Positions 9,658-18,621 of a DNA stretch of 64,000 bases are shown here, in pieces. Source of the stretch: Exiguobacterium sp. s48 (lineage in GTDB: Bacteria; Bacillota; Bacilli; Exiguobacteriales; Exiguobacteriaceae); contig NZ_JACSKC010000001.1 of NCBI RefSeq assembly GCF_018617395.1, positions 620,001 to 684,000 of the forward strand. The letters run 5' to 3'. The stretch's first letter is position 1, and each line of letters starts with the position of its first letter. Both the position numbers and the translations under genes were made by a program. The notes under the pieces are model-generated. The model made no database searches. It had not been told where the DNA came from and worked only from the letters and a program-made list of their open reading frames with translations.

Positions 9658-10421
9658 TCAGTTGGCTCCATCGAGAACCATTTTTTCACCAATTCATCGA
9701 TTTCACCTGACTCCATCATCTTGTTCAACTCTTCGTTGAACTGGTCTCGTAACTCATCATCTAATTTGAAGGCAGCAGCTGAGCCTTTTTCGCCATCCTC
9801 TTTCAAAGCGAATGTATAGAAGCTGTCATCTTGGTCTAAATATTTCTGTGCGACCGTGTCTTCGATGACCATCGCATCGATTCGACCTGTGTTCAACTCT
9901 TGAACGATTTCAGGGATTTTGTTCAACGATACGAGTTCAGCGTCAGGTGCTTGTTCTTTAGCGATATTTTCTTGAATCGAAGCCGTTTGGACACCGATTT
10001 TCTTACCAGACAAATCTTCGATCGCTTGAAGTGACTCGTCTTTTGTCATGATCAAGTTTGTCGCGGAAAGATAGATGTCTGAGAAGTCCGCATTCTCTTT
10101 ACGCTCTTCTGTTGGCGTCATCCCGGCCATGACGAAGTCGACACGCCCGCTATTCAAGGCCCCAAGTAAGCTACCGAAGTCCATATCTTCAATCTTCAAT
10201 TCGTAACCGAGACGTTCTGTAATCGTCTCCGCGATTTCAATATCAAATCCGACAATCGCATCCCCGTTTGCCGTATCGACAAATTCATATGGGAAGTAAT
10301 CGGCGCTCGTCCCCATGACGATCGTTTTTTGTTCTGTCGCTTCACCTTCTGTTTCTTGACTACATGCACCGAGTAAAGCCGCGCTCAACATAAGTGTACC
10401 TGCTAATAACCATTTTTTCAT
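9654..10421 (-). CDS. Polar amino acid solute-binding lipoprotein
   Basis: This 255-aa extracytoplasmic protein of the SBP_bac_3 family binds polar amino acids for ABC import. A lipoprotein signal ends in LLGAC, so the cysteine near residue 19 should be lipidated. Family blocks YFPYEFVD, GFDIEIAETITERLGY, MDFGSLLGALNSGRVDFVMAGM and TPTEERK are visible. The start is the only in-frame ATG near the site, 12 nt after GGGAGG. No permease or ATPase lies beside it; instead it overlaps an aminotransferase gene, so it must use a transporter encoded elsewhere or act as a sensor. Confidence 0.88.
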   Translation of the reverse strand: MKKWLLAGTLMLSAALLGACSQETEGEATEQKTIVMGTSADYFPYEFVDTANGDAIVGFDIEIAETITERLGYELKIEDMDFGSLLGALNSGRVDFVMAGMTPTEERKENADFSDIYLSATNLIMTKDESLQAIEDLSGKKIGVQTASIQENIAKEQAPDAELVSLNKIPEIVQELNTGRIDAMVIEDTVAQKYLDQDDSFYTFALKEDGEKGSAAAFKLDDELRDQFNEELNKMMESGEIDELVKKWFSMEPTE

Positions 10422-10456
10422 ATGTGTATAATGCCTCCCTGTTGTAGATGAGACTA

Positions 10457-10485
10457 AGTGTAAATGTATGATTATTAATTGTAAA
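10457..10485 (-). promoter_or_regulatory. Probable sigma-A promoter for the solute-binding/aminotransferase operon
   Basis: Read on the minus strand, TTTACA (10485-10480), a 17-nt spacer and TACACT (10462-10457) resemble -35 and -10 elements 36 nt upstream of the start codon. Confidence 0.45.
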
Positions 10486-10507
10486 GCATAAATATACAAA
10501 ATTATTA

Positions 10508-10538
10508 AAAAAAGAAACACTTTCAAGATGAAAGCGTT
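10508..10538 (-). terminator. Terminator of the minus-strand accessory cluster
   Basis: On the minus strand a 9-bp stem (10538-10530 with 10524-10516, one G-U pair) is followed by a T-rich run. It lies just after the stop of the kinase-like gene ending at 10545. Confidence 0.75.
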
Positions 10539-10544
10539 CTCTTC

Positions 10545-11069
10545 TTAGTTTTTCAAAAGATACGACATAATTCGCTCAATCGGAATTTCTCGATTGTCCA
10601 TCGTATAAATTTGTAAGTAAGGATGGTTAGTAGGCCGTTTGCAGTGTTCATTCATCTTAGACCAATTCTCATACGAAACTTGATCAATTTGACTCGGTCG
10701 TCTGACACGGTTTCGAAGTCGTGCGTTAATTTCTTCGTATTCTTCATGACGACACTCGATATAACGATAAGTCGCTCCGTACTTGGTGGAAATCGCTATC
10801 CCTTTATCGAGCATTTCGTCATAGAGACAAGGACTGTCGAGAATGACGTTTTGTCCAAGTGATAGGTGATACTCGACGAGGGACCAATCGACATCATAAG
10901 CCATCTTCCCGATTTCTCCATCTGAGAAGTTGCCAATAGGAAGCGTATGGAGTAAGGCGGTCTTTGAAACATCATGATCGATGACGACCGCATGTACGTG
11001 TTGGATGATTCGTTTAGCTAATGTAGATTTTCCTGATCCAGGTGTTCCAGACATTTGAAGAAAAAACAG
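10545..11069 (-). CDS. P-loop NTPase, probable small-molecule kinase
   Basis: This P-loop protein has a Walker A motif GTPGSGKST near its start and an RRPSQ-type arginine-rich lid, like uncharacterised AAA-type or adenylate-kinase-like kinases; the substrate is unknown. The start is unusual. GGGAGGTGATC (11083-11073) sits 7-8 nt before a CTG at 11069, giving a protein beginning just before FFLQMSG. The first ATG (11054) is about 18 nt from that site, and TTG 11084 overlaps it. I annotate CTG as the best-spaced candidate, with ATG 11054 as the alternative. Last gene of a six-gene minus-strand run. Confidence 0.65.
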   Translation of the reverse strand: MFFLQMSGTPGSGKSTLAKRIIQHVHAVVIDHDVSKTALLHTLPIGNFSDGEIGKMAYDVDWSLVEYHLSLGQNVILDSPCLYDEMLDKGIAISTKYGATYRYIECRHEEYEEINARLRNRVRRPSQIDQVSYENWSKMNEHCKRPTNHPYLQIYTMDNREIPIERIMSYLLKN

Positions 11070-11095
11070 ATGATCACCTCCCAACTAAATAGAAA

Positions 11096-11659
11096 TCAAT
11101 CTAAATCTTGATATTCCATGGTGTTCTTTGTTAATGCTTTATAGTAAATATTCGTTGATTCAAATCCCTCACTAGATTTTGTATAGTACGGTATTGATCC
11201 CGCTAAAATGTACTCGAGTGAAAGGTACAGGTGATTAGAAGAGTCTCCTTTCCTTGTATCGAGAATGATTACTTCTTTTCCTAAGTTTCTGACGACATTT
11301 TCGGCAGAGAGCATAAGTGCTCGTCCGATTCCTAATCGTCGAAAATCTGGATGTACCATTAATTTTGCAATTTCAACACGATGAACGCCGTTCGGTTTCA
11401 TACACATATGTAATTGGATAGTGCCGACGATCATTTCATCTTGTACAGCGATTAATAATTGAATCTCGGGTTGAATGACGTTAGACCAATAAGTCATTGC
11501 ATCTTCAAGCGTCATATCTGGAAGAAACCCTATTGAAGCTCCACCTTCAACGACATGAATCAATAAATGGCTCATTTCCTCAAGATAGTCTTCGATACAA
11601 TCGACTTGAATAACCTGATATCGCTGATTAAAGGTTTGGTCCGATGTTAGCATTTGCAT
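11096..11659 (-). CDS. GNAT family N-acetyltransferase
   Basis: This 187-aa protein has the GNAT acetyl-CoA signature: the strand VEIAKLMVHPDFRRLGIGRALM supplies the pyrophosphate-binding R-x-x-G-x-G loop, followed by LDTRKGDSSNHLYLSLEY. It transfers an acetyl group to an unknown amine. The start overlaps the upstream VOC gene by 13 nt, indicating coupling. Its neighbours are small resistance- or detoxification-like genes, so an antibiotic or metabolite substrate is possible but unproven. Confidence 0.8.
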   Translation of the reverse strand: MQMLTSDQTFNQRYQVIQVDCIEDYLEEMSHLLIHVVEGGASIGFLPDMTLEDAMTYWSNVIQPEIQLLIAVQDEMIVGTIQLHMCMKPNGVHRVEIAKLMVHPDFRRLGIGRALMLSAENVVRNLGKEVIILDTRKGDSSNHLYLSLEYILAGSIPYYTKSSEGFESTNIYYKALTKNTMEYQDLD

Positions 11660-11997
11660 ACCATGATGACGTTCCCGTCAAGATCTTTGAAATTGAGCCA
11701 ATGTTCGTGCTCAATGGGTGTAATGACATTAATATCGCTTTGAATCATATAAGAATAAGCTTGATGAATATCGTGCGTATTTAAGTGAAACAGTGGTGTC
11801 TGGATGATGTTATCTTTTGAGTAGATTTTGCTATCTAAAACGAGGTTGGTACCCTCTAATGGAATGACATATAAATGGTCGAATAAGATCTCTCTTTTTG
11901 TTGAAAGATCGAATAAATCACAATACCAGTCACGCGCTTTTTGAATATCACTTACCGGAATAAAGATGGTGCCGATTTTGTGAAGGATAGGGTTCAT
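11647..11997 (-). CDS. VOC (glyoxalase/bleomycin-resistance fold) protein
   Basis: This 116-aa single-domain protein shows the vicinal oxygen chelate pattern: KIGTIFIPVSDIQKARDWYCDLF at the start and HWLNFKDLDGNVIMV at the end, forming two beta-alpha-beta-beta-beta modules. Family members include glyoxalases, dioxygenases and drug-binding resistance proteins; nothing here fixes the substrate. It overlaps the upstream FlaR-like kinase gene by 4 nt (ATGA) and the downstream GNAT gene by 13 nt. Confidence 0.78.
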   Translation of the reverse strand: MNPILHKIGTIFIPVSDIQKARDWYCDLFDLSTKREILFDHLYVIPLEGTNLVLDSKIYSKDNIIQTPLFHLNTHDIHQAYSYMIQSDINVITPIEHEHWLNFKDLDGNVIMVCKC

Positions 11998-12515
11998 AGG
12001 AATTCCTGCCTTTTCATTTGATTAATGAAGTTTGCAACATCTTTCCGAGATTTTAAGACGATGATCTGTTTCTCGTGAGAATATTGTTTGATTCGTTTGA
12101 CCATCTCTGGCTTTTGAATGTCAGGAAAATTCCAAACCCATTTCAGGAATGCGAAATCGAGTTTTTCCTCACAGGATGCGCCCATATCCGGTCGTGTCGT
12201 ACCACGATATCGGACGACTCGCTTGAGGACACGATATATACAGACGATGCGTGGAAGGTCGATCAAAATGACGGTATCTGCTGCCTGTAAACGTAAATCA
12301 AGCGTGTTCCCGAAGTTTCCATCGATGATCCATTGATCTTTCTTCACAAGCTGTTGTTGGATGTCAATTCGTTCTTCACTTGGTGCCATCACCCATCCCG
12401 GTCGCCACATGAGGGCGTCCAAATGATAGACATCGAGATGTAATCGTTCACCGAGTTGACGGGCGAGTGTGGATTTCCCCGCACCACCAGAACCGATGAT
12501 TATGATTCGTTTCAT
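11994..12515 (-). CDS. FlaR-like P-loop kinase
   Basis: This 173-aa P-loop protein has IGSGGAGKSTLARQLGERL, the HLDALMWRPGW segment, and IDGNFGNTLDLRLQAADTVILIDLPR. This layout matches proteins annotated 'DNA topology modulation protein FlaR' or adenylate-kinase-like, whose real role is uncertain; a small-molecule kinase is more likely than a DNA-binding role. It overlaps both the NUDIX gene upstream and the VOC gene downstream by 4 nt. Confidence 0.75.
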   Translation of the reverse strand: MKRIIIIGSGGAGKSTLARQLGERLHLDVYHLDALMWRPGWVMAPSEERIDIQQQLVKKDQWIIDGNFGNTLDLRLQAADTVILIDLPRIVCIYRVLKRVVRYRGTTRPDMGASCEEKLDFAFLKWVWNFPDIQKPEMVKRIKQYSHEKQIIVLKSRKDVANFINQMKRQEFL

Positions 12516-12973
12516 ACAGTCACTTCTTTCATAGATGGACTCGATAAGATTAACTTTGCCCGTGCATCAATGTTTTCTGGTAGATTTTGTAGTGAAAAAT
12601 ATTTTAAATCTATCCCTTCATCATCGTTTAAACATAACGTGCCCGTCACTGTGTCAGTGATGAATAAATGGGTAACATTATGCACTTGATCGCCATTTGG
12701 ATATTCAAAGAAAAAATCAGGTCCAGAGAAAACTGAGATTAGAGTTAAGTGGTTGGAAGAGAGACCCGTTTCTTCATACAATTCTCGTTGTGCGGTTTGT
12801 TCGATGGTTTCTCCAGGTTCCATCGCCCCGCCAGGAAGTCCCCATTCCTTTGTATCTTTCCTTAGTTGTAATAAAAATTCTTGATTATCATTTTGTACAG
12901 CTATTGCAGCGCCGATCATAATGAAAGGACGGTGACCGATGAGTTCTCGCATCGAATGTATATAATTTTTCAA
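12512..12973 (-). CDS. NUDIX hydrolase
   Basis: This protein of about 153 aa carries a complete NUDIX box, GX5EX7REX2EEXG, in the segment starting GGAMEPGETIEQ and ending ELYEETGL. It would hydrolyse a nucleoside-diphosphate-linked compound with Mg2+. I prefer TTG 12973, 8 nt after GGAGG, because ATG 12982 abuts the site directly. The ribosome binding site lies within the end of the upstream membrane-anchored gene. Confidence 0.83.
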   Translation of the reverse strand: MKNYIHSMRELIGHRPFIMIGAAIAVQNDNQEFLLQLRKDTKEWGLPGGAMEPGETIEQTAQRELYEETGLSSNHLTLISVFSGPDFFFEYPNGDQVHNVTHLFITDTVTGTLCLNDDEGIDLKYFSLQNLPENIDARAKLILSSPSMKEVTV

Positions 12974-12974
12974 C

Positions 12975-13475
12975 TTATTCATCCTCCAATACAATCCATT
13001 TCTTCAATTGACCGTCCTCTTCATAAATGACCCGCACATCCATCTGTCCGATGACGAGACGTTGTTCCGAACTGAACACGACGATCGGATAGTTCGTGGA
13101 CACCGGCTTGTCCGTCTCAAAGATTGGGCTATGCGCCTGCATCGCGTAATAGCCGTCCGATCTCGTGTTGGCTGCGCCTGCATCAATCTGTGTCACATGG
13201 TCAAATCCTCTCAGTCTGAGCACATAACTATAAGACGTTCTCGCTCCCTGTTCGAGACGCCATTCTTCGATGATGGCTGATTTGTCGTCCATCGTTCGTT
13301 CTTCTAGCACTTTTTGTGCCGTATACTCTTTTTCGTAAGGAATCATCTCTTGGATGCTGACGACGGTCATCGTCGCAAGCTTGAGTGATTCCTCGGAAGG
13401 CGGGGTAATCAGTATACCAATAAAGATGAGAATTGGAATCAATAAATAGACCATGACACGACTACGCATTTTCAT
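12975..13475 (-). CDS. Membrane-anchored protein of unknown function
   Basis: I do not recognise this 166-aa protein. An N-terminal hydrophobic segment (about residues 7-25, VMVYLLIPILIFIGILIT) preceded by Arg/Lys predicts a single membrane anchor with the remainder outside. The soluble part is mixed alpha/beta with no clear motif. ATG 13475 follows AAGGTAAGG; an upstream GTG at 13478 is possible. It heads the minus-strand run of small genes down to 10545, divergent from the oxidoreductase at 13613. Confidence 0.65.
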   Translation of the reverse strand: MKMRSRVMVYLLIPILIFIGILITPPSEESLKLATMTVVSIQEMIPYEKEYTAQKVLEERTMDDKSAIIEEWRLEQGARTSYSYVLRLRGFDHVTQIDAGAANTRSDGYYAMQAHSPIFETDKPVSTNYPIVVFSSEQRLVIGQMDVRVIYEEDGQLKKWIVLEDE

Positions 13476-13612
13476 CACCTTACCTTTTCAGATATAAACT
13501 ATTTCTGCATAAGAGAATCAGTTCCCTTCAAAAGATCGTTGGAATCTCAAAAACCGATTCATTTCTTCAAGTTTTTGAATGAGCAGGTATGATATAAAGA
13601 GGAGGGATGTAC

Positions 13613-15079
13613 ATGAAAATCGGGATCATAGGTGGAGGCGTTGCGGGTTTGACGGCAGCTGCGCTCGCGCAACAAAAAGGGCATGATGTGATTGTATTAG
13701 AAGCATCGCGTGAATGGGGTGGGTGTGCCGGTAAATTTCAACGGGGTGACTATTTGTTCCCGGCAGGCGCGACACTCGGAATGGGATTTGAAAAAGGTGG
13801 AGTCCATCAGCGTGTCCTTCAGAAATTGGGCGAATCGGTCGAGGTGACGTTACTTGACGAGGTGATGGACATTCAATTACCTGACGTCACCGTCACTTAC
13901 TATCGCGACCGAATGCGCCTGCTTGAGGAGCTCAGTCGCGTGTTCTCAGAGCATTATGAGTCAATCCATGCGTTTTACCGAGAAGTGTGGGGAGATTTTG
14001 AGAGGATTCGTCCGCTGTTTCAGCAGTTACCTGCACTTCCACTTCGGACGACATCAGACATAGTTTACGCGCTGAAAGGTTTTCGACCGAATCAAATCAC
14101 AGCGCTCCTGAAACTCCAGCGGCCACTCGGTGACACGTTAGCTCGTCACGGACTAAACGGTACGATGTTCGAGCGATTTATCGATGGCGTCCTGCTCGAC
14201 AGTTTGCAGACCGGTGCGAAAGAAGCGAGTCATTTACTCGGTGCAGTGGCACTGTCGGTCTATCACGAAGGAGCGTTCTATGTTGAAGGTGGACTGTATC
14301 AATTGGCTCATGCGTTAGAGCGCGCCGTCCGAACGTTTGGTGGCGAAACGAAATTAGGGAGAGACGTCCAATCCATCGAACAGGTAACGGATGGATGGCT
14401 CATCACCGATCGAAGAGGACGACTTGAACTAGTCGATGTCGTTGTTTCCGCCATCCCGATTGAGCGGACGAGCGAATTTCTGAGAGGACAAGAACAACGA
14501 CGCTTCAAACGACAATATCGCAGACAATTGAAGCAGTCGCAATGGGGCACGTTCAGCCTTTACCTCGTCTTGCCTGAGGATGTGTGTCAACAGCAACCAC
14601 TATTTCAACAAATCTATCACGAGCGATTACCGAGTGGGCATGCGTTCATTTCGATGTCCGCGCCAGGTGACGTGTTACGGACAGAACGACCGGAACGGAC
14701 CATCACGGTATCCACACATATCGATTTATCAGAATGGCAACATTGGAAAGATCGGGCGGCATATGAGAAACTAGAACAAGATTGGACCAATCGTCTCGTC
14801 GACGTCGTCGCGACTGCATTTCCCGATTGGGACCGCGAGTCGTCACTACTTCTGCCTGGTGGACCCGGGGCATGGGTGAAGTATACGAAGCGTCCACACG
14901 GAGCAGTTGGAGGATATGCCCAGACGCCAAGCCAGGCACTCTTTCGTGCGGCAAGTTATCGTACCGACTTGCCGAACTTCTATGTGTGCGGGGATACGGT
15001 ATTTCCGGGAGCAGGGACGATTGGCGCGATGACGAGCGGATTACATGTCGCCCGGGCACTCGGGGTGACGATTGATTAG
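13613..15079 (+). CDS. Phytoene desaturase-family FAD oxidoreductase
   Basis: This 488-aa protein begins with the dinucleotide-binding GIIGGGVAGLTAAALAQQKGH and the acidic end of the second strand (VIVLEAS). It ends with VCGDTVFPGAGTIGAMTSGLHVARAL, the carotenoid-desaturase/oxidase FAD signature. It may act on a C30 or C40 carotenoid, since pigmented Bacilli have several such paralogues, but no other crt gene is in the window. ATG 13613 lies 7 nt after GGAGG; an ATG at 13607 abuts it. The next gene starts 10 nt downstream and may be co-transcribed. Confidence 0.82.
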   Translation: MKIGIIGGGVAGLTAAALAQQKGHDVIVLEASREWGGCAGKFQRGDYLFPAGATLGMGFEKGGVHQRVLQKLGESVEVTLLDEVMDIQLPDVTVTYYRDRMRLLEELSRVFSEHYESIHAFYREVWGDFERIRPLFQQLPALPLRTTSDIVYALKGFRPNQITALLKLQRPLGDTLARHGLNGTMFERFIDGVLLDSLQTGAKEASHLLGAVALSVYHEGAFYVEGGLYQLAHALERAVRTFGGETKLGRDVQSIEQVTDGWLITDRRGRLELVDVVVSAIPIERTSEFLRGQEQRRFKRQYRRQLKQSQWGTFSLYLVLPEDVCQQQPLFQQIYHERLPSGHAFISMSAPGDVLRTERPERTITVSTHIDLSEWQHWKDRAAYEKLEQDWTNRLVDVVATAFPDWDRESSLLLPGGPGAWVKYTKRPHGAVGGYAQTPSQALFRAASYRTDLPNFYVCGDTVFPGAGTIGAMTSGLHVARALGVTID

Positions 15080-15089
15080 GGGGATATTG

Positions 15090-15548
15090 ATGAAGATAAA
15101 AGCGTTTGATGAACTGACAACGATGGAATTGTATCGCTTACTGGCATTACGGACTGAGATATTTGTGGTCGAACAGAACTGTCCGTACCAAGAGGTGGAT
15201 GGAAAGGACGTAGCAGCCATCCATTATTGGATGGAAGAAGATGGAGAGATCGTCTCTGCGCTTCGCGTGTTAACGGAAGCATCTCCGGTCGCCATCGGAC
15301 GTGTCGTCACGAAAGCGACGCATCGAGGGAAAGGGTATTCCCGCCTCTTGATGGATGCGGCAATCAAGGACTTCGGTCATGAGACATTATATCTGCAAGC
15401 GCAGACGTATGTGGAACCTTTTTATGCCTCGTTTGGCTTCAAACGGACGAGTGATGTGTATCAAGAAGACAGCATTCCGCACGTCGATATGTTACGAGAA
15501 TCCTCGAATCCCGCTAGTACCGTTTCCGAATCGTTCATGTTAGAATGA
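15090..15548 (+). CDS. ElaA-like GNAT acetyltransferase
   Basis: This 152-aa GNAT-fold protein is of the ElaA type: LYRLLALRTEIFVVEQNCPYQE at the start is characteristic, and IGRVVTKATHRGKGYSRLLM holds the acetyl-CoA loop. The substrate is unknown. ATG 15090 follows AGGGGG at 15078-15083, and the gene sits 10 nt after the oxidoreductase. Confidence 0.85.
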   Translation: MKIKAFDELTTMELYRLLALRTEIFVVEQNCPYQEVDGKDVAAIHYWMEEDGEIVSALRVLTEASPVAIGRVVTKATHRGKGYSRLLMDAAIKDFGHETLYLQAQTYVEPFYASFGFKRTSDVYQEDSIPHVDMLRESSNPASTVSESFMLE

Positions 15549-15606
15549 GAAAGAACATTCACGTGCCATTGAGCACGATTACATTATAGACATAAAGGGG
15601 TTTACA

Positions 15607-16038
15607 ATGGTGACCGATCAACAAGTAATTGCAAAAGCAAGAGAATTGGCAGACGTATTAGCACAAACACCAGAAGTGGCGCGTTTCAAAGAAGCGGAAG
15701 CGAAAGTGAACGGAAGTGACCGCGTACAGACGTTGATTAAACGAATCAAGTTCTTACAAAAAGAAGCCGTCAACTGTAAGCACTACGGCAAGACGGAAGC
15801 ACTTGCGAAAGTCGAGCAAAAGATTGATAAAGCGATGGAAGAACTTGACTCGATTCCGGTCGTTCAAGCGTTCCAAGAAACACAAGTCGAAGTGAACGAT
15901 TTACTTCAATACGTGACGGTCACGCTCGCGAACTCCGTGACGGACCGTATCATCGAATCGACGGACGGCGACGTCCTTGCAGGGAAGACAGGGAGCGGCA
16001 TGGCGGCTGAACAAGCACGCGGCGGCTGCGGATACTAA
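15607..16038 (+). CDS. ricA: RicA (YmcA), YlbF/YmcA family regulator
   Basis: This 143-aa helical protein of the Com_YlbF family corresponds to B. subtilis YmcA/RicA. That protein acts with RicF and RicT as an Fe-S-bearing complex affecting RNase Y-dependent RNA maturation and biofilm/competence control. Cysteines are at VNCKHYGK (about residue 57) and near the C-terminus in GGCGY, fitting cluster ligands. The position directly upstream of mutS matches the B. subtilis order ymcA-cotE-mutS, but cotE is missing here. Confidence 0.85.
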   Translation: MVTDQQVIAKARELADVLAQTPEVARFKEAEAKVNGSDRVQTLIKRIKFLQKEAVNCKHYGKTEALAKVEQKIDKAMEELDSIPVVQAFQETQVEVNDLLQYVTVTLANSVTDRIIESTDGDVLAGKTGSGMAAEQARGGCGY

Positions 16039-16044
16039 AACGAC

Positions 16045-16067
16045 ACAGCTGGCCGATGGTCAGCTGT
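16045..16067 (+). terminator. Hairpin between ricA and mutS, possible attenuator
   Basis: ACAGCTGGCC (16045-16054) pairs with GGTCAGCTGT (16058-16067) across a 3-nt loop, with one G-U pair. The downstream T-rich stretch is weak, so it may reduce rather than stop transcription into mutS. Confidence 0.5.
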
Positions 16068-16091
16068 TGTACTTTCTAGAGGTGAATCAAC

Positions 16092-18617
16092 ATGCAAGAA
16101 GTCCATCAAACACCAATGATGAAACAATATTTCTCCATCAAGGCAGACTATCCGGACGCCTTTTTATTCTATCGACTCGGTGATTTTTACGAGTTGTTTT
16201 TTGAAGATGCACAAATTGTCGCAAAGGAGTTAGAGCTCACGCTCACTTCTAAAAACGGGAAACAGGCCGAGCATCCAATCCCGATGTGTGGCGTTCCGCA
16301 TCATTCCGCGGCAATCTATATCGAGCAACTGATCGAAAAAGGATTCAATGTCGCCATCTGTGAACAGACGGAAGACCCGAAGGCGACGAAAGGACTCGTG
16401 AAGCGAGAAGTCATCCAAGTGATCACGCCGGGTACATACATGGCGTCACTCAGTGAAAAAGAGAACCGTTATCTCGTCGCCATCTCCGACGTCGCAGGAC
16501 GATTCGGAATTGCTCGCGGTGACGTCACGACGGGGGAATCATGGTTGACGACGCTCTCGTCAGAAGAGGCCGTCTTACGTGAAATCGAAGGATTGCTCCC
16601 GAACGAGGTCATCGTCGAAGACGAACGACTCGCTGACTTGTTACGACAGACCGGCATTCCTCTCTCGATTCAAGTGGACAAGCGGGAGAGTCCGCTCGCA
16701 CAAGGTGCGAAAGACGAGGCACAACGCTCGGCATTTGAATTGCTGTTTGCCTATCTCACGAAAACACAGAAACGTTCGCTCGATCACTTGCAACCAGCTG
16801 TCGCCTATGAGGTTGAACAGCATATGCAACTCGATGCCAATACGGCCCGAAATCTTGAACTGTTCCGTTCGGCTCGTTCGGGAGAACGGAAAGGGTCACT
16901 CCTTTCACTCCTTGATGAGACGACGACGGCGATGGGCGGTCGTTTATTGAAGCGTTGGCTCGAACAGCCACTCTATACAGAGCAAGGCATCAAAGAGCGA
17001 CAGGACGCCGTCGAGAACTTAGTGGACGACTTCATGTTGCGCGATCAACTACAAGAAGAGCTGAAGCGAGTCTACGATATCGAACGCCTTGTCGCAAAAG
17101 TCGGGTACGGGACGGCGAATGCGCGAGACCTTGTCCAATTACGCGACACACTCGAGCGGATGCCAGCCGTCCGGTCACTCTTACAAACGGTGAAAGCCGA
17201 TCGCTTGCTGCAAATCGAACAGAATCTTGACTCGTTCGAGACGTTGAGTGGACAGCTACGGGCTGCCCTCGTCGATTCACCCCCGATCTCGACGAAAGAA
17301 GGTGGGATGATTCGTCACGGGTATTCGGATGAGCTCGACGAACTGCTAGAAGCGAAAGCGCACGGGAAATCGTGGATTGCCAACCTCGAGCAACAGGAAC
17401 GCATCGCGACCGGCATCAAGTCGTTAAAGGTCGGGTATAACCGCGTATTCGGTTACTACTTGGAAGTGACGAAAGCGAATGCGAAGTTACTTGAAGAAGG
17501 ACGTTATGAGCGGAAGCAGACGTTGACGAATGCGGAACGATACATCACGCCAGAACTGAAAGAGAAGGAAGCCCTGATCTTAGGTGCGGAAGAGAAGAGC
17601 TGTACGCTCGAATATGACTTGTTTGTCGCGCTCCGCGAAGAAGTGAAGACGTACACGAAGGACCTTCAACAATTGGCCCGTTCACTCAGTGAGTTGGATG
17701 TGCTCCTCGCCCTTGCCGTCGTGGCGGAGAAGCGGGAATACGTACGCCCAGTTACGACATCTCACGTCCAAATTGAACGTGGACGTCACCCTGTCATTGA
17801 GACGGTCTTGCCGCGAGGCGAATATGTCGCCAATGACTTGACGCTTGACGACACACGTCAAATGTTACTCATCACCGGACCGAACATGTCCGGTAAATCG
17901 ACGTATATGCGTCAATTTGCCTTAATTGCAATCCTTCATCAGATCGGTTCATTCGTCCCGGCAGAAGCGGCGGAACTCCCGCTCTTTGACCGCATCTTCA
18001 CACGGATCGGTGCAGCGGACGATTTGGTGAGCGGACAGTCGACGTTCATGGTCGAGATGACCGAGACGCGCCAAGCCGTCACCGAGGCAACGAACCATAG
18101 TCTGATTCTATTGGATGAGATTGGTCGGGGGACGTCAACGTATGACGGAATGGCGCTCGCACAGGCAATTGTCGAATATATCGCCTCAACAATCGGAGCG
18201 AAGACACTCTTCTCGACGCACTATCATGAACTGACAGTGCTCGAAGATTCGATTCCGACACTTGAGAATGTTCATGTCCGGGCGATTGAACGGGATGGAC
18301 GAGTCGTCTTCCTCCATGAGGTACATCCAGGACGTGCCGACAAGTCGTATGGGATTCACGTGGCGGAATTGGCTGAACTTCCGGATTCATTGATTGACCG
18401 GGCTCGGACGATCCTGTCAGAACTCGAATCCGAAGCAACGAAACCGAGTTTGAACGAGCAACCTTCTCCACCAGTGGAAGAAGTCAGCCAGTTGTCATTG
18501 TTCGAGTCGAATGACGTCGTACGGGAGCAACTGCTCAAACTCGATTTGTTGGCAATGAATCCAATCGAAGCGATGCAGGCGCTCTATGAACTGCAACAGA
18601 CCGCAAAGAAAGGGTGA
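16092..18617 (+). CDS. mutS: DNA mismatch repair protein MutS
   Basis: MutS recognises mismatches and small loops and recruits MutL in an ATP-dependent way. The 841-aa protein has the mismatch-binding Phe-X-Glu in LGDFYELF near residue 37, lever and clamp regions in the middle, and the ATPase with Walker [10 protein letters not shown] near residue 600 and [17 protein letters not shown] 16092 follows AGAGGTG. mutL starts 4 nt after the stop, so they form an operon. Confidence 0.97.
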   Translation: MQEVHQTPMMKQYFSIKADYPDAFLFYRLGDFYELFFEDAQIVAKELELTLTSKNGKQAEHPIPMCGVPHHSAAIYIEQLIEKGFNVAICEQTEDPKATKGLVKREVIQVITPGTYMASLSEKENRYLVAISDVAGRFGIARGDVTTGESWLTTLSSEEAVLREIEGLLPNEVIVEDERLADLLRQTGIPLSIQVDKRESPLAQGAKDEAQRSAFELLFAYLTKTQKRSLDHLQPAVAYEVEQHMQLDANTARNLELFRSARSGERKGSLLSLLDETTTAMGGRLLKRWLEQPLYTEQGIKERQDAVENLVDDFMLRDQLQEELKRVYDIERLVAKVGYGTANARDLVQLRDTLERMPAVRSLLQTVKADRLLQIEQNLDSFETLSGQLRAALVDSPPISTKEGGMIRHGYSDELDELLEAKAHGKSWIANLEQQERIATGIKSLKVGYNRVFGYYLEVTKANAKLLEEGRYERKQTLTNAERYITPELKEKEALILGAEEKSCTLEYDLFVALREEVKTYTKDLQQLARSLSELDVLLALAVVAEKREYVRPVTTSHVQIERGRHPVIETVLPRGEYVANDLTLDDTRQMLLITGPNMSGKSTYMRQFALIAILHQIGSFVPAEAAELPLFDRIFTRIGAADDLVSGQSTFMVEMTETRQAVTEATNHSLILLDEIGRGTSTYDGMALAQAIVEYIASTIGAKTLFSTHYHELTVLEDSIPTLENVHVRAIERDGRVVFLHEVHPGRADKSYGIHVAELAELPDSLIDRARTILSELESEATKPSLNEQPSPPVEEVSQLSLFESNDVVREQLLKLDLLAMNPIEAMQALYELQQTAKKG

Positions 18618-18621
18618 GTCG

